Shown: positions 36,460 through 45,238 of the stretch, piece after piece
Layout of the letters: each line of letters opens with the position of its first letter
How positions within the stretch are numbered: position 1 is the first letter of the stretch
Source of the DNA: Anaerobacillus alkaliphilus
Lineage (GTDB): Bacteria > Bacillota > Bacilli > Bacillales > Anaerobacillaceae
Assembly: GCF_004116265.1 (NCBI RefSeq)
Contig: NZ_QOUX01000001.1
Location: 558,001 to 622,000, forward strand
Reading direction: 5' to 3'
DNA length: 64,000 bases
Made by a program: the position numbers and the translations under genes
Notes under the pieces: model-generated
What the model was told of the DNA's origin: nothing
The model's input: only the letters and a program-made list of their open reading frames with translations
Databases searched by the model: none

Positions 36460-36469
36460 AGAGCAAATC

Positions 36470-36745
36470 AAACGCAATGAAGAGAAGAGTAGATAGCGAT
36501 CATTTTTTACAGAGAGCTCCGGTAGCTGAAAAGGAGTAAAGATGAAGTTATTGAACCAAGCCTCCGAGCGGCACATCGGAATCTTTTAGGGGATGGTGTG
36601 ACAGGTGCTCCTGTTATAGAGCTAGGGTATAAGCTGATTGCCGTACCTGACAAGGTTAATATGGTGACATATTAATAAACTGGGGTGGTACCACGAACAA
36701 ATCTCGTCCCCAAGACATACGTCTTGGAGGTGAGATTTTTTTTAT
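36470..36745 (+). promoter_or_regulatory. T-box riboswitch, glutamine-type
   Basis: A leader with the T-box signature CTGGGGTGGTACCACG (36682-36697) and a terminator hairpin (AATCTCGTCCCCAAGAC with GTCTTGG...GAGATT, then T8). Stem I features include AGAGAG (GA motif) near 36512 and a specifier-loop pattern GAAC-CAA-GCC, with CAA (Gln) at 36557-36559. Uncharged tRNA-Gln should favour the antiterminator and allow glnS transcription. This fits the downstream gene. Confidence 0.92.
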
Positions 36746-36773
36746 TGGCCAAAATTGAGTAGGAGGGAAGGAC

Positions 36774-38417
36774 ATGGATAACTTTTTAACAAAATTAGTG
36801 GCAGAAGATGTGAAGGAGGCAACGTTTCAACGACCGATTTGCACTCGTTTTCCTCCTGAACCGAATGGGTATTTGCACATTGGAAGTGCCTATGCCATTC
36901 ACACCAATTATATGATTGCTAAAGAGTTCAAAGGAAAATTTAATCTGAGGTTTGATGATACCAATCCGCTAAAGGAGGACATTGAATACGTAAACGCTAT
37001 TATTGAGGATCTGGAATGGCTGGAATATAGACCAGACAATATCTTTTACGGTTCGGATTATTCAGAGCAAATTTTTGAGTCGGCTGTTAGGCTGATAAAA
37101 AAGGGGAAGGCTTACGTATGTGATCTGTCTCCAAAGGAAATGACGGAATACCGGGGAACATTAACTGAAGGTGGCAAGGATAGTCCTTACCGTCATCGAT
37201 CGGTGGAGGAGAACCTAGAGTTATTTTTAAAAATGAAGAATGGTGATTTCGCTAACGCATCAAAGGTGCTACGGGCAAAAATTGACATGAGCTCAGCAAA
37301 TATCAACTTACGTGACCCTGTGTTGTACAGAATTATTCATGCTTCGCATTACAGAACCGGAAATGACTGGTGTATTTATCCAATGTACGACTTTGCACAT
37401 CCAATTCAAGATGCGATTGAAGGAATTACACATTCTTTATGCTCCATTGAGTTTAAGGATCACCGTCCTTTGTATGAGTGGGTATTAAATGAATTAGATC
37501 TGATTGAGCCACCGAAACAAAGGGAGTTCGGACGATTGAACGTAACGGGAGTCGTAACAAGCAAACGATTTTTACGAGAACTGGTTCATGGAGGTTATGT
37601 TGATGGTTGGGATGATCCGCGGATGCCAACAATTCGAGGAATGAGAAGACGGGGCTTTACACCTTCAGCTATTCGTCATTTTATTGAAGAGATAGGGTTG
37701 GCTAAACATCAAACAGTTGTAGATATGGCTATGCTTGAACATTCGGTTCGCAATGATCTGAAACCTAAAGCGCCTAGTGTGATGGCGGTTTTAGAACCGT
37801 TACGCGTTGTCATTACCAATTATCCAGAAGGACAAACCGAGTACCTAACAGTGAAAAACAACAGTGAAAATCCTGAGCTAGGTAGTAGAGAAGTTCCATT
37901 TTCCAGGGTTGTCTATATTGAAAGAGAAGATTTTATGGAAGTACCTGAGCCTGGCTTTAAGAGGTTAACGTTAGGGACAGAGGTCCGCTTAATGGGCGCT
38001 TATTTTATCAAGTGTGACGAGGTTGTTAAAGATACAAATGGTGAGACTTTTGAGTTGCGTTGTACCTATGATCCAGAAACGAAAAGTGGTACTGGTTTTA
38101 AAGGGCGAAAAGTAAAAGGGACAATTCACTGGGTTTCAGCAGAACATGCGGTAAAAGTAGATGTTCATTTGTACTATAAGCTTTTAGTAGAGGAGAACGA
38201 GAAAGAATCAACGTGGGAGGAGAAAATCAATACAAACTCATTAGCCATTCGTAAAGGTGTGGTCGTTGAACCGTCTATTGCAAACGCATTGCCAGAAGAG
38301 AAATTTCAATTTCTACGCCAGGGCTACTTCTGTGTCGATAAAAAATATACGACAGAAGAAACACTAGTACTAAACCGAATTGTACCATTAAAGGACTCAT
38401 GGAAACGTTTGTCATGA
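36774..38417 (+). CDS. glnS: Glutaminyl-tRNA synthetase
   Basis: 547 residues, close to the E. coli enzyme length. Class I signatures: PPEPNGYLHIGSA (27-39, HIGH-type), FDDTNP, and the KMSKS-equivalent VVTSKR (260-265), followed by the two C-terminal anticodon-binding beta barrels. It ligates Gln to tRNA-Gln directly. GGAGG precedes ATG 36774, and the Gln T-box lies just upstream. Many Bacillaceae, including B. subtilis, lack this enzyme and use GluRS plus GatCAB instead, so its presence is notable and may reflect transfer. Confidence 0.95.
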   Translation: MDNFLTKLVAEDVKEATFQRPICTRFPPEPNGYLHIGSAYAIHTNYMIAKEFKGKFNLRFDDTNPLKEDIEYVNAIIEDLEWLEYRPDNIFYGSDYSEQIFESAVRLIKKGKAYVCDLSPKEMTEYRGTLTEGGKDSPYRHRSVEENLELFLKMKNGDFANASKVLRAKIDMSSANINLRDPVLYRIIHASHYRTGNDWCIYPMYDFAHPIQDAIEGITHSLCSIEFKDHRPLYEWVLNELDLIEPPKQREFGRLNVTGVVTSKRFLRELVHGGYVDGWDDPRMPTIRGMRRRGFTPSAIRHFIEEIGLAKHQTVVDMAMLEHSVRNDLKPKAPSVMAVLEPLRVVITNYPEGQTEYLTVKNNSENPELGSREVPFSRVVYIEREDFMEVPEPGFKRLTLGTEVRLMGAYFIKCDEVVKDTNGETFELRCTYDPETKSGTGFKGRKVKGTIHWVSAEHAVKVDVHLYYKLLVEENEKESTWEEKINTNSLAIRKGVVVEPSIANALPEEKFQFLRQGYFCVDKKYTTEETLVLNRIVPLKDSWKRLS

Positions 38418-38471
38418 AACTTTTTCTCGTACTTCGTCGTCTAACTTAAAAAGGGTTAAAGGAGAGGAACC

Positions 38472-39293
38472 ATGAAGTACTTGATGATTTTGATTTTATC
38501 GTTAACTTTAGCTGCATGTGGGCAATCGCCAGAGCAAGAAGAGCCACGAACTGGGTACGAAGGAAGTCCAGACGGAGGGCAGTCAATTGGTGTACCTGAG
38601 GGTGATGCTGTCGATATCATCCGTGATTTTGTAGCAAATGAGTTAGATGAGTTGGCTTTTTCGGGACTTTATCTAGCACATGATCCACATATGCATGTCG
38701 TATTGCTCGTGCAAGAGGATTATTACGATGAAGATTTGAGGGAAAGAATTGTAGCTTTTGCAGAGAGTAAGGGCAGTGACAATTTAGAGTTTGAAATCAA
38801 ACCTGCCAAATATTCATATCAAACGTTAGATACGATTATGAATAAATTAAATGAGTCATATCAACAATTATTAGTGACTGAAAGACAAGTTCTTTCTTTT
38901 GGCATTGATGAAATGGAAAACCGAATTTTTATGGATGTCTCAACGAAAGCCGATCTTAATCTTGACCTACTAAGCGAGATTACAGGTGGAAACGATGAAA
39001 TTATCCATATTAAAGAAGGAATTATGAGTGCAGTTGATGAAAACGGTCTACCTATTGCTGAGCCTTTTATAACGGGAATAGTAATGGAGATTGATGAAAA
39101 TGGAAGAATACTTATAGATGACCAGATCTATTTTTCAATCAACGATGCTACGGTTATCAGAGATCATAGCGGTGCAGAGTTAGAAGTGGATGATATTAAA
39201 GTCGGTGATCAGGTTATGGCTTGGTCAGACGGTATGATCTTGCATTCCTTACCTGCTCAAGGGTATGCAGTAGCGATTAAGAAGTTAGATTAG
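38472..39293 (+). CDS. Lipoprotein with DUF3221-like domain
   Basis: 273 residues. Lipobox LTLAAC (Cys16). The mature protein has an N-terminal region of about 170 residues with NELDELAFSGLYLAHDPHMH, then a C-terminal OB-like domain: GIVMEIDENGRILIDDQIYF, followed by EVDDIKVGDQVMAWSDGMIL. This is the DUF3221 pattern found in small Bacillus lipoproteins. A related short protein is encoded at 40296. The function is unknown. A terminator follows. Confidence 0.8.
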   Translation: MKYLMILILSLTLAACGQSPEQEEPRTGYEGSPDGGQSIGVPEGDAVDIIRDFVANELDELAFSGLYLAHDPHMHVVLLVQEDYYDEDLRERIVAFAESKGSDNLEFEIKPAKYSYQTLDTIMNKLNESYQQLLVTERQVLSFGIDEMENRIFMDVSTKADLNLDLLSEITGGNDEIIHIKEGIMSAVDENGLPIAEPFITGIVMEIDENGRILIDDQIYFSINDATVIRDHSGAELEVDDIKVGDQVMAWSDGMILHSLPAQGYAVAIKKLD

Positions 39294-39300
39294 CAACATG

Positions 39301-39331
39301 GCGGTAGCGAAAAGAAGCTATCGCTTTTTTT
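39301..39331 (+). terminator. Terminator
   Basis: GCGGTAGC pairs with GCTATCGC around GAAAAGAA and is followed by T7. Confidence 0.85.
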
Positions 39332-39399
39332 GTTCTTTTGGAAAAATTGGGAAAAGGTTATAGTTAAGATGGCGATAACTATACAAAAGAGGTGGAGCT

Positions 39400-40281
39400 G
39401 TGAGAAGCGAGAAAGAAATGTTTGATTTGATCTTGGGTTTTGCCAAGAAGGATGAGAGAATTAGAGCCGTTTACATGAATGGGTCGCGAACAAATCCAAA
39501 TGTCCAAAAGGATATCTTCCAAGACTACGATATTGTTTATGTTGTGACTGGAACAGCGTCTTTTCTAGCAGACGAAGAATGGATCAATGTGTTTGGGGAC
39601 TTACTTATGATACAAGAACCGGACAAGTTAGACCAAGGGGTCGGTATTCCGAAAAACTTTGATCGCTCGTATACATACCTAATGTTATTTACCGATGGAA
39701 ATCGGATTGATCTTCATCTAGAAACGAAGGAAAGCATGCTTGCAGGATATGAAACAGATAAGCTAACTCTTCCTTTACTCGATAAGGATGATATTTTGCC
39801 AATCATTCCACCCCCTACCGATATAGACTACCATGTGAAAAAGCCGAGTGAAGGAGACTTCAATAGTTGTACAAATAACTTTTGGTGGTGCTTGCAAAAC
39901 GTGGCAAAGGGAATTTGGCGTGATGAATTGCCATATGTCAAATGGATGTATGAATACACCACAAGGGACTCGCTTGATAAAATGGTGTCATGGTGGATCG
40001 GTGTAGAAACAGACTTCCAGGTATCTGCAGGGAAGTTAGGTAAGTACTTTAAAGTTTATTTGCCAGAAGATTATTGGAACATGTATAAAGCAACGTATTC
40101 CTCAGCTTACTACGAACAGATGTGGGACTCAATTTTTATTACTTGTGAATTATTTCGAATGCTTTCTCAAGAAGTAGCGAAGCACTTTGGTTTTACGTAT
40201 CCTACCCAAGATGATCAAAATATGATGAAGTACTTGCGACAAGTAAGGGAATTGTCAAAGGGTGCAAGGGAAATCTTTTAA
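39400..40281 (+). CDS. aadK: Aminoglycoside 6-adenylyltransferase (AadK-like)
   Basis: 293 residues, GTG start behind GAGGTGG. The nucleotidyltransferase motif is GSRTNPNVQKDIFQDYDIVY (27-46) with catalytic Asp residues in QDYDIVY; RIDLHLETKES provides the third Asp. The YVKWMYEY segment and the Trp-rich C-terminal helical domain are typical of ANT(6). It would adenylylate streptomycin, using ATP. In Bacillus this gene is usually an intrinsic chromosomal gene; there is no sign of a resistance transposon here. Confidence 0.9.
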   Translation: MRSEKEMFDLILGFAKKDERIRAVYMNGSRTNPNVQKDIFQDYDIVYVVTGTASFLADEEWINVFGDLLMIQEPDKLDQGVGIPKNFDRSYTYLMLFTDGNRIDLHLETKESMLAGYETDKLTLPLLDKDDILPIIPPPTDIDYHVKKPSEGDFNSCTNNFWWCLQNVAKGIWRDELPYVKWMYEYTTRDSLDKMVSWWIGVETDFQVSAGKLGKYFKVYLPEDYWNMYKATYSSAYYEQMWDSIFITCELFRMLSQEVAKHFGFTYPTQDDQNMMKYLRQVRELSKGAREIF

Positions 40282-40295
40282 ATTGGAGGAAAAAA

Positions 40296-40640
40296 ATGAA
40301 GCAGTTGTTCATAACACTTATCGCTTTGTTTCTGATTGTAGGTTGTGGTCCGAGTGATTTAGAGAAAATCCAAGAAATTACCAGTGATGCACACCATAAA
40401 GGTAAAATTACGAAAATAGATGATAGAGTACTAGTGCAGGAACTAATTGCAAATTATTATCCTACACCGGTTGTAGTGTCTTTGTTGGTCTCTAATAAAA
40501 CTGAGATTTTAGATGCTAACGACAATAAGATAGATTTTTCTGAGTTAAGAAAAGGTCAACTAGTAGAAGTTTGGGTCGATGGTTGGAGAGAATCGGACCC
40601 TCTCAAAGCAGGAGCACTTAAGATTAAATTAATCCAGTAG
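40296..40640 (+). CDS. Small lipoprotein, DUF3221-like
   Basis: 114 residues, TTGGAGG before ATG. Lipobox LFLIVGC (Cys17). The mature part is a single OB-like domain: GKITKIDDRVLVQEL, then LRKGQLVEVWVDGWRESDP. This is the same pattern as the C-terminal domain of the lipoprotein at 38472. It starts 14 bp after aadK, so it may be cotranscribed with it. Confidence 0.78.
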   Translation: MKQLFITLIALFLIVGCGPSDLEKIQEITSDAHHKGKITKIDDRVLVQELIANYYPTPVVVSLLVSNKTEILDANDNKIDFSELRKGQLVEVWVDGWRESDPLKAGALKIKLIQ

Positions 40641-40766
40641 AACGATAGCAGATGAACATGTAGAAAAATAAAGGGATAAAATGTTAAAAGGATATTCAAT
40701 TAAAAAGGGTTTTGGAAAGATCTGGCGAAAATAACTTTATCATGGTTGCGAAAAGGACGTGAATGA

Positions 40767-41156
40767 ATGAATAAAAATCTGTTTATAATTCTTTTCACCT
40801 TCACCCTTGTAATTCTATCTGTTTACATTGGCATTGGAAAAAAAGTAGACTTTGAAGTTCTTTCGTTAGACGATGCTCCATATGAAGTGAGGCGTGCCAT
40901 TGAAAGTAGTCCAAATGCTTTAAAGTTTAGTATCTTCCATGATGAGACGAACACCTACATTTACTATAAGTGTGACCACCTTAATGATGAGTATATCACG
41001 ACAAGTGTTGATGTGAGATCTAAAGGTGGAAACTACATAGTTAATGGTATCGTTGGTTTTGCTGTGAATGATTCTTTTCTAAGTTACGATCAACTTATTA
41101 AACTTGATAAAATGAGTGACAAGAACATTACTCTGAAAGAAACAAATAAACGTTAA
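40767..41156 (+). CDS. Single-pass membrane protein
   Basis: 129 residues. The N-terminal hydrophobic helix NLFIILFTFTLVILSVYIGI acts as an anchor or uncleaved signal. The exported domain of about 100 residues has a beta-rich look (KFSIFHDETNTYIYYKC). There is no lipobox. The next lipoprotein gene starts 12 bp downstream, so the two form an operon. The family was not recognised. Confidence 0.65.
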   Translation: MNKNLFIILFTFTLVILSVYIGIGKKVDFEVLSLDDAPYEVRRAIESSPNALKFSIFHDETNTYIYYKCDHLNDEYITTSVDVRSKGGNYIVNGIVGFAVNDSFLSYDQLIKLDKMSDKNITLKETNKR

Positions 41157-41168
41157 GAGGTGGAACTG

Positions 41169-41585
41169 ATGAAAAAGGTCCTTGTAACATTTCTTCTTGT
41201 TTTCTTAGTAGGATGTAATTCTGAATTAGCCTTTACAGAAGTTAAGACGAGTAGTGTGAGTAAAAACGTGCAGGAATTTATTGAGTTAGTTTCGCTTGAT
41301 AATGGCGTTCACCTCCATTTTGATGGGAAAAAGGCTATGTATGTCTTCCTAAACGGCAGAAATGTTGTACAAGGCAATAAAGCGACATATTTTTCTAACT
41401 TTCATGTAGATCATACTGAAGATACGATTCATATTTTGTTTGATCAATCGGAGACGAGAAATTTTTCTGATCCGACATTAACGTATGAGTTATTATATAA
41501 AATTCAATTAGACAAGGAATATGAAACAATTAAGGCTATTGCGAACGGGGAAGAAATTCCATTTACAATGCTTTCTGGAAATTAG
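41169..41585 (+). CDS. Small lipoprotein of unknown function
   Basis: 138 residues from ATG 41169, 8 bp after AGAGG; the in-frame GTG 41160 is part of the ribosome site. Lipobox LVFLVGC. The mature domain (LDNGVHLHFDGKKAMYVFLN) is a small beta protein that resembles its upstream partner at 40767, suggesting the two exported proteins act together. It is unidentified. Confidence 0.75.
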   Translation: MKKVLVTFLLVFLVGCNSELAFTEVKTSSVSKNVQEFIELVSLDNGVHLHFDGKKAMYVFLNGRNVVQGNKATYFSNFHVDHTEDTIHILFDQSETRNFSDPTLTYELLYKIQLDKEYETIKAIANGEEIPFTMLSGN

Positions 41586-41587
41586 TG

Positions 41588-41626
41588 AGCGATTGCCTAT
41601 TTGGGCAATCGCTTGAAACTTTTTTG
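41588..41626 (+). terminator. Terminator
   Basis: AGCGATTGCC pairs with GGGCAATCGCT across TATTT, with T6 a few bases on. Confidence 0.85.
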
Positions 41627-41676
41627 GAATTGAACCGTCTACTATTTAGTAGGGAAAAAAGGAAGGAGTGGAACGC

Positions 41677-42126
41677 TTGAGAAAGGTTTTATTATTACTA
41701 GTTATTCTCTCAGGATTTTTCATAACGACAGGGTGTAGCCAAGAGGTGGAAGGGCAAGTAAGTTTGTCACCTAAAGAAACAGTCACTAAATTTTTTGAGT
41801 ATCGAAATGATAAAGATTTAGAGAAAATGGAGCAGTTATTGTCTGACGATCGACATGGAGTTTCGTGGCAACTCGAAAGTTTGAATTCAATCCAAATTCT
41901 TTCAATTGAAGAAGACACTACTGGTAAGATGAAGGAAGACTTTATCGCATATGGTCTTGGTAAGAACTTCGAAAAATCTAATATCAGCGTCTTTAAGGTG
42001 GAATTTGAAGTCGATTATCAAGGTGGATTTGGTTCTGGTTTAGATAATGGCGTACATAGTTGGTGGTACTATCTTACAAGAGACTCTGAATCATCCCCTT
42101 GGAAAATTGATGATTGGGGTTACTAG
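41677..42126 (+). CDS. Lipoprotein, DUF4829-like
   Basis: 149 residues from TTG 41677, 9 bp after GGAAGGAG (the in-frame GTG 41668 abuts it). Lipobox FFITTGC. The mature part begins SPKETVTKFFEYRNDKDLEK, a pattern of DUF4829 and NTF2-like exported domains, and ends with a Trp-rich strand (SWWYYLTRD, SPWKIDDWGY). The fold suggests a ligand-binding cone, but no ligand is known. A terminator follows. Confidence 0.75.
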   Translation: MRKVLLLLVILSGFFITTGCSQEVEGQVSLSPKETVTKFFEYRNDKDLEKMEQLLSDDRHGVSWQLESLNSIQILSIEEDTTGKMKEDFIAYGLGKNFEKSNISVFKVEFEVDYQGGFGSGLDNGVHSWWYYLTRDSESSPWKIDDWGY

Positions 42127-42135
42127 AACGTGATG

Positions 42136-42173
42136 CAGCTTTACTGAGATTTTCAGTAAAGCTGTTTTTTTTT
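42136..42173 (+). terminator. Terminator
   Basis: CAGCTTTACTGA pairs with TCAGTAAAGCTG around GATTT and is followed by nine T. The remaining 280 bp to 42452 hold no gene or site I can support. Confidence 0.9.
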
Positions 42174-42451
42174 GTTTGTAATAGTTTTGTAACATTTGTC
42201 ATGATTGTTTTGGGAAGGGAAAGGTGTAGGAGAGTTTGAAAAGGGATTTTTACCAGGATGAGAGAGGCAAAGGGGATATGTCTAGAAACATTTTTTTTTT
42301 GCAAATAGATAGGTTATGAGGGGCTCTAAGGTGTGTTGTGGGTTAATTGAATCTTTTTGAATTTGAGGATTTCATCCATTCTTAACAGCAATGTTACCTA
42401 ACTTTTCATGTTACTTGATAAAATTTAGTAGAAAATATATGTGAAAGAAGA

Positions 42452-43162
42452 GTGAAATTGATTAAAAGTATTGATGATCTATTAACCATGTTAGACGAGC
42501 TCTTAACAGATGAAAAATGCTTTAATTGGGATGAGTTCTACTCAGACCGTGACAAGAAAATTCCGTTTTTTATTAACTTTCCTGATGAAAATTTAGCCAG
42601 TTACTTTGAGAAGGGCTACGTTAGTACTGGCAAAGCTCTTGAGCTAGGCTGCGGGCCTGGAAGAAATGCGATTTATTTAGCTGAAAAAGGTTTTGTCGTT
42701 GATGCGGTCGATCTTTCAATAGAAGCACTTGAATGGGCGGGAGAACGAGCGAAAGAAAGAAATGCTTCAGTGAATTTTTTGAGCAGGAATATTTTCGAGT
42801 TAGAGTTTAGTGAAGGTACATACGATTTAGTCTACGATTCTGGCTGTTTTCATCATATCGCTCCACATCGAAGAATGAGTTATATAAAGTTAGTCATGAA
42901 AGCATTAAAGCCAGGAGGCTATTTTGCAATTACCTGCTTTGTTGAAGGTGGGAAGCTAGGCGGTTCTGCAATCTCTGATTTAGAGGTTTACAAGTTACGT
43001 AGTCTGCAAGGTGGCTTAGGATTTACAGAGGAGAAATTAAAGAAGATCTTTCATGAATTTGAGGTTGTTGAAATTAGAAGAATGAGAGAAGTTTCTGAAA
43101 ATGAAGAGTTATTTGGTGTAGAAGGATTGTGGGCAGGATTGTTTCAGAAAGGAAGTTTATGA
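42452..43162 (+). CDS. Class I SAM-dependent methyltransferase
   Basis: 236 residues. SAM motif I is ALELGCGPGRNAIYLAEKG (62-80), then VDAVDLSIEALEWA (acidic motif II), YDLVYDSGCFHHI (motif IV) and ALKPGGYFAITCF. This is the Tellurite-resistance/Methyltransf-type small-molecule methyltransferase layout. GTG 42452 has only a weak purine-rich ribosome site (GAAAGAAGA); TTG 42458 is an alternative. The substrate is unknown. Confidence 0.85.
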   Translation: MKLIKSIDDLLTMLDELLTDEKCFNWDEFYSDRDKKIPFFINFPDENLASYFEKGYVSTGKALELGCGPGRNAIYLAEKGFVVDAVDLSIEALEWAGERAKERNASVNFLSRNIFELEFSEGTYDLVYDSGCFHHIAPHRRMSYIKLVMKALKPGGYFAITCFVEGGKLGGSAISDLEVYKLRSLQGGLGFTEEKLKKIFHEFEVVEIRRMREVSENEELFGVEGLWAGLFQKGSL

Positions 43163-43364
43163 GTGCTAGTGTACCACAACATCTAGCTATTAAAAGTATG
43201 GTGGTTTTATGGGCAATCACCAAGATCCTAATACAACTCTAAACCTTAGTAACTCTATATATATCGATCCCACACACAGAAAGAATCCGATAGCGGAAGA
43301 GGGAAGTCGCTTTTCATATGTTGAGCAGAGTAATAAAAAATATAGATAGTAAGGGAGGGTTTTC

Positions 43365-43736
43365 ATGTACGTTTCAATAGGTATGCTTTGTATACTGATA
43401 TTTTATCTTGATAGATTAGGAAATAGATTTGTTAAGGGAGAATATGAAGACTTATCTGAGTTCATGAACTTTACTGAAACTAAGGGTGGCAGGGTTGTAC
43501 GTTGGGGAGGAATAATATCAATATTCATTCTTATTTTAGCTGCGACTGCTACCTATATCATAAATGATATTAACCTTGGCAAATGGTACTGGGTTTTCTT
43601 TTACATTATGACTTATGGGATTAGGTCATTAGCAGAATGGATTTATCTTGATGGGAAAAAGCATATATTCTCCTTTTCATTAATGATGTTTGGCATAATA
43701 AGCGTATTGGTTATTTTTCATTTTAACGCTAACTAA
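43365..43736 (+). CDS. Four-segment membrane protein
   Basis: 123 residues, AAGGGAGGG before ATG. Four hydrophobic segments (MYVSIGMLCILIFYLD, IISIFILILAATATYII, WYWVFFYIMTYGI and FSFSLMMFGIISVLVIF), with a polar loop containing FVKGEYEDLSEFMNF between the first and second. It resembles DUF4181-type small membrane proteins of Bacillus in size and plan. The assignment is tentative. Confidence 0.6.
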   Translation: MYVSIGMLCILIFYLDRLGNRFVKGEYEDLSEFMNFTETKGGRVVRWGGIISIFILILAATATYIINDINLGKWYWVFFYIMTYGIRSLAEWIYLDGKKHIFSFSLMMFGIISVLVIFHFNAN

Positions 43737-43769
43737 ACCAGTTAATAATTGCTCATTCTTATTTCATTA

Positions 43770-43800
43770 ACGATTAGTTCAGGAACTGTCGCATTGATGG
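43770..43800. repeat. Short hairpin repeat copy
   Basis: TTAACGATTAGTTCAGGAAC followed by TGTCG fits the family lead and loop; arms CGATTAG / CTGTCG are imperfect. Confidence 0.5.
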
Positions 43801-43883
43801 TTCATTCTAATCGGTAATTGAGAAACGGAAGCAGTTTGTGAGTTTAGCATTAGGGAGTAGTAAAGCTTAGGGGGAAGAAGTCA

Positions 43884-44195
43884 ATGAAGAAGAATATAAT
43901 ACTTATATTATGTTTTATGTTAGTAATCACTATAGTCTTAGTTATTAATCCTAATGAGATGTATCATCATTTAAAAGCAGAAGAAAGAGTTTTAAGATTA
44001 ATTGGTGACCCCAGTGTAAGAGAAAAAGTTTTAGGTGATGACTCAGTAATAACGAATATTGAATATGTAGGAAGTAATATGTACCGTTTGGAAATAGAAA
44101 ATAATGCTTTTTTAATTGAAATAAAATCAAAAGGGTCTCGAACAAGCTATGAAGTTTTTGAGTTAAAACATAGTATTGATAAATTCGGATATTAA
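43884..44195 (+). CDS. Small single-pass membrane protein
   Basis: 103 residues, GGGGGAAG before ATG. An N-terminal helix (NIILILCFMLVITIVLVI) is followed by an exported domain of about 80 residues with a NIEYVGSNMYRLEIENNAFL beta pattern. There is no lipobox at a usable place. The family is unknown. A strong terminator lies 90 bp downstream, after another hairpin-repeat lead (GTTAACGGAGTGCTTTAG, 44252). Confidence 0.6.
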   Translation: MKKNIILILCFMLVITIVLVINPNEMYHHLKAEERVLRLIGDPSVREKVLGDDSVITNIEYVGSNMYRLEIENNAFLIEIKSKGSRTSYEVFELKHSIDKFGY

Positions 44196-44286
44196 GATTG
44201 TGTAAAGCTGTACTTCAAGTAAACCAGCTAGTAGAAGCTCGGTACTTATAGTGTTAACGGAGTGCTTTAGTGAAAATTTGGAGTGA

Positions 44287-44326
44287 AGGACCTGGATATT
44301 TATAAAACCAGGTCCTATTATTTTTC
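44287..44326 (+). terminator. Terminator
   Basis: AGGACCTGG pairs perfectly with CCAGGTCCT, followed by ATTATTTTT. Confidence 0.8.
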
Positions 44327-44430
44327 TATTAAAATTGTCTTTTTGTAACTGGTAGATAGTGTTAAAATTTACTTATTCAAGTAAAGAAGCAGTTTGGAAC
44401 AGATTTTATGAATGGAAATGGTGAGGGATA

Positions 44431-44613
44431 ATGGATAGATTTTTATTTATTTTTGGCATAGTTGTATTTTTCTTTAGTTTCATATCTTTTGTAATGAATT
44501 TTATTGGTGAATATGAAGGTATAGCTATGGTTATTTCAGTATTTGCGATGTTAAATGCAAGTATAGCAATAGGTGTTTCGGAAATTTTGGCAAGAACTAA
44601 AAGCTTAAAATAA
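44431..44613 (+). CDS. Small membrane protein
   Basis: 60 residues, GTGAGGGAT ahead of ATG. Two hydrophobic segments (FLFIFGIVVFFFSFISFVM and IAMVISVFAMLNASIAIGVS) and a basic end (LARTKSLK). No family was recognised. It is accepted because of the ribosome site and clear membrane pattern; the opposite-strand frame here is a shadow. Confidence 0.55.
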   Translation: MDRFLFIFGIVVFFFSFISFVMNFIGEYEGIAMVISVFAMLNASIAIGVSEILARTKSLK

Positions 44614-44712
44614 CATTTTGCTATTTCATCAAACGAGAGCATTTTCTGTAATAGATAACCCTGGTTAGCGAAAGAAGTAATGAGACAAATTTGTTGTAAG
44701 GAGTGAGTTGAA

Positions 44713-45042
44713 ATTAAAATCCTATTTATATGTAGTAAGAACAAATGGCGAAGCCCGACAGCTGAAAAGATTTTTCATGATTTCAATGGTTATGATGTAA
44801 GATCAGCAGGAACAGAGGTTGGTGCAAAGGTTAAGGTTACGAACGGACACATTGGGTGGGCAGACTTTATTTTTGTAATGGAGAAAAAGCATATACGACG
44901 GTTAAAAGATAAGTTTGGACCAATGCTCAATAATAAAAAGGTCTTGAATTTAGACATTCCAGATGATTACTGCTATATGGACGATGAGTTAATAGAAATC
45001 CTAAAAGCTCGGGTTGGAGAATTTTTAGAAGTTCCAGAGTAA
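44713..45042 (+). CDS. Low-molecular-weight protein tyrosine phosphatase-like, abnormal start
   Basis: The frame ending at TAA 45040 encodes KILFICSKNKWRSPTAEKIF, with the CX5R phosphatase P-loop (Cys7 to Arg13), then GHIGWADFIFVMEKKHIRRL and IPDDYCYMDDELIEIL. This is the short (about 110 aa) LMW-phosphatase-like family. No ATG, GTG or TTG exists in this frame before the P-loop; a TGA lies just upstream. AAGGAG (44698-44703) is well spaced (9 bp) to ATT 44713. TTG 44708 is one frame off and would work only if one A were added to the AAATT run. Either an ATT start or an N-terminal frameshift applies. Confidence 0.7.
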   Translation: MKILFICSKNKWRSPTAEKIFHDFNGYDVRSAGTEVGAKVKVTNGHIGWADFIFVMEKKHIRRLKDKFGPMLNNKKVLNLDIPDDYCYMDDELIEILKARVGEFLEVPE

Positions 45043-45095
45043 AGCTGTTGTCACTCAACAGAAAACTAAATTTATCTTACGTTAATGGCAAGTAA

Positions 45096-45122
45096 AATGA
45101 ACTGCAAGTTGCAGCTCATTTA
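45096..45122 (+). terminator. Terminator
   Basis: AATGA(A)CTGC pairs with GCAG(C)TCATT around AAGTT, in an AT-rich context downstream of the phosphatase gene. Confidence 0.55.
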
Positions 45123-45238
45123 ATTAAATATTATTGAGAAATTTAGTAAAACGGGTGTCAAGGTTTTCTTATTGATTGGTGTTTGTTCGTCATACCACTA
45201 CATGAGCAGAAGTTTTCAACGGAGAGGAGTTGTTATTA

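Noticed and set aside
39400-40281. aadK as part of a mobile resistance element
   Set aside because: No transposase, integron or inverted repeats flank it, and AadK-like genes are ordinary chromosomal genes in Bacillus.
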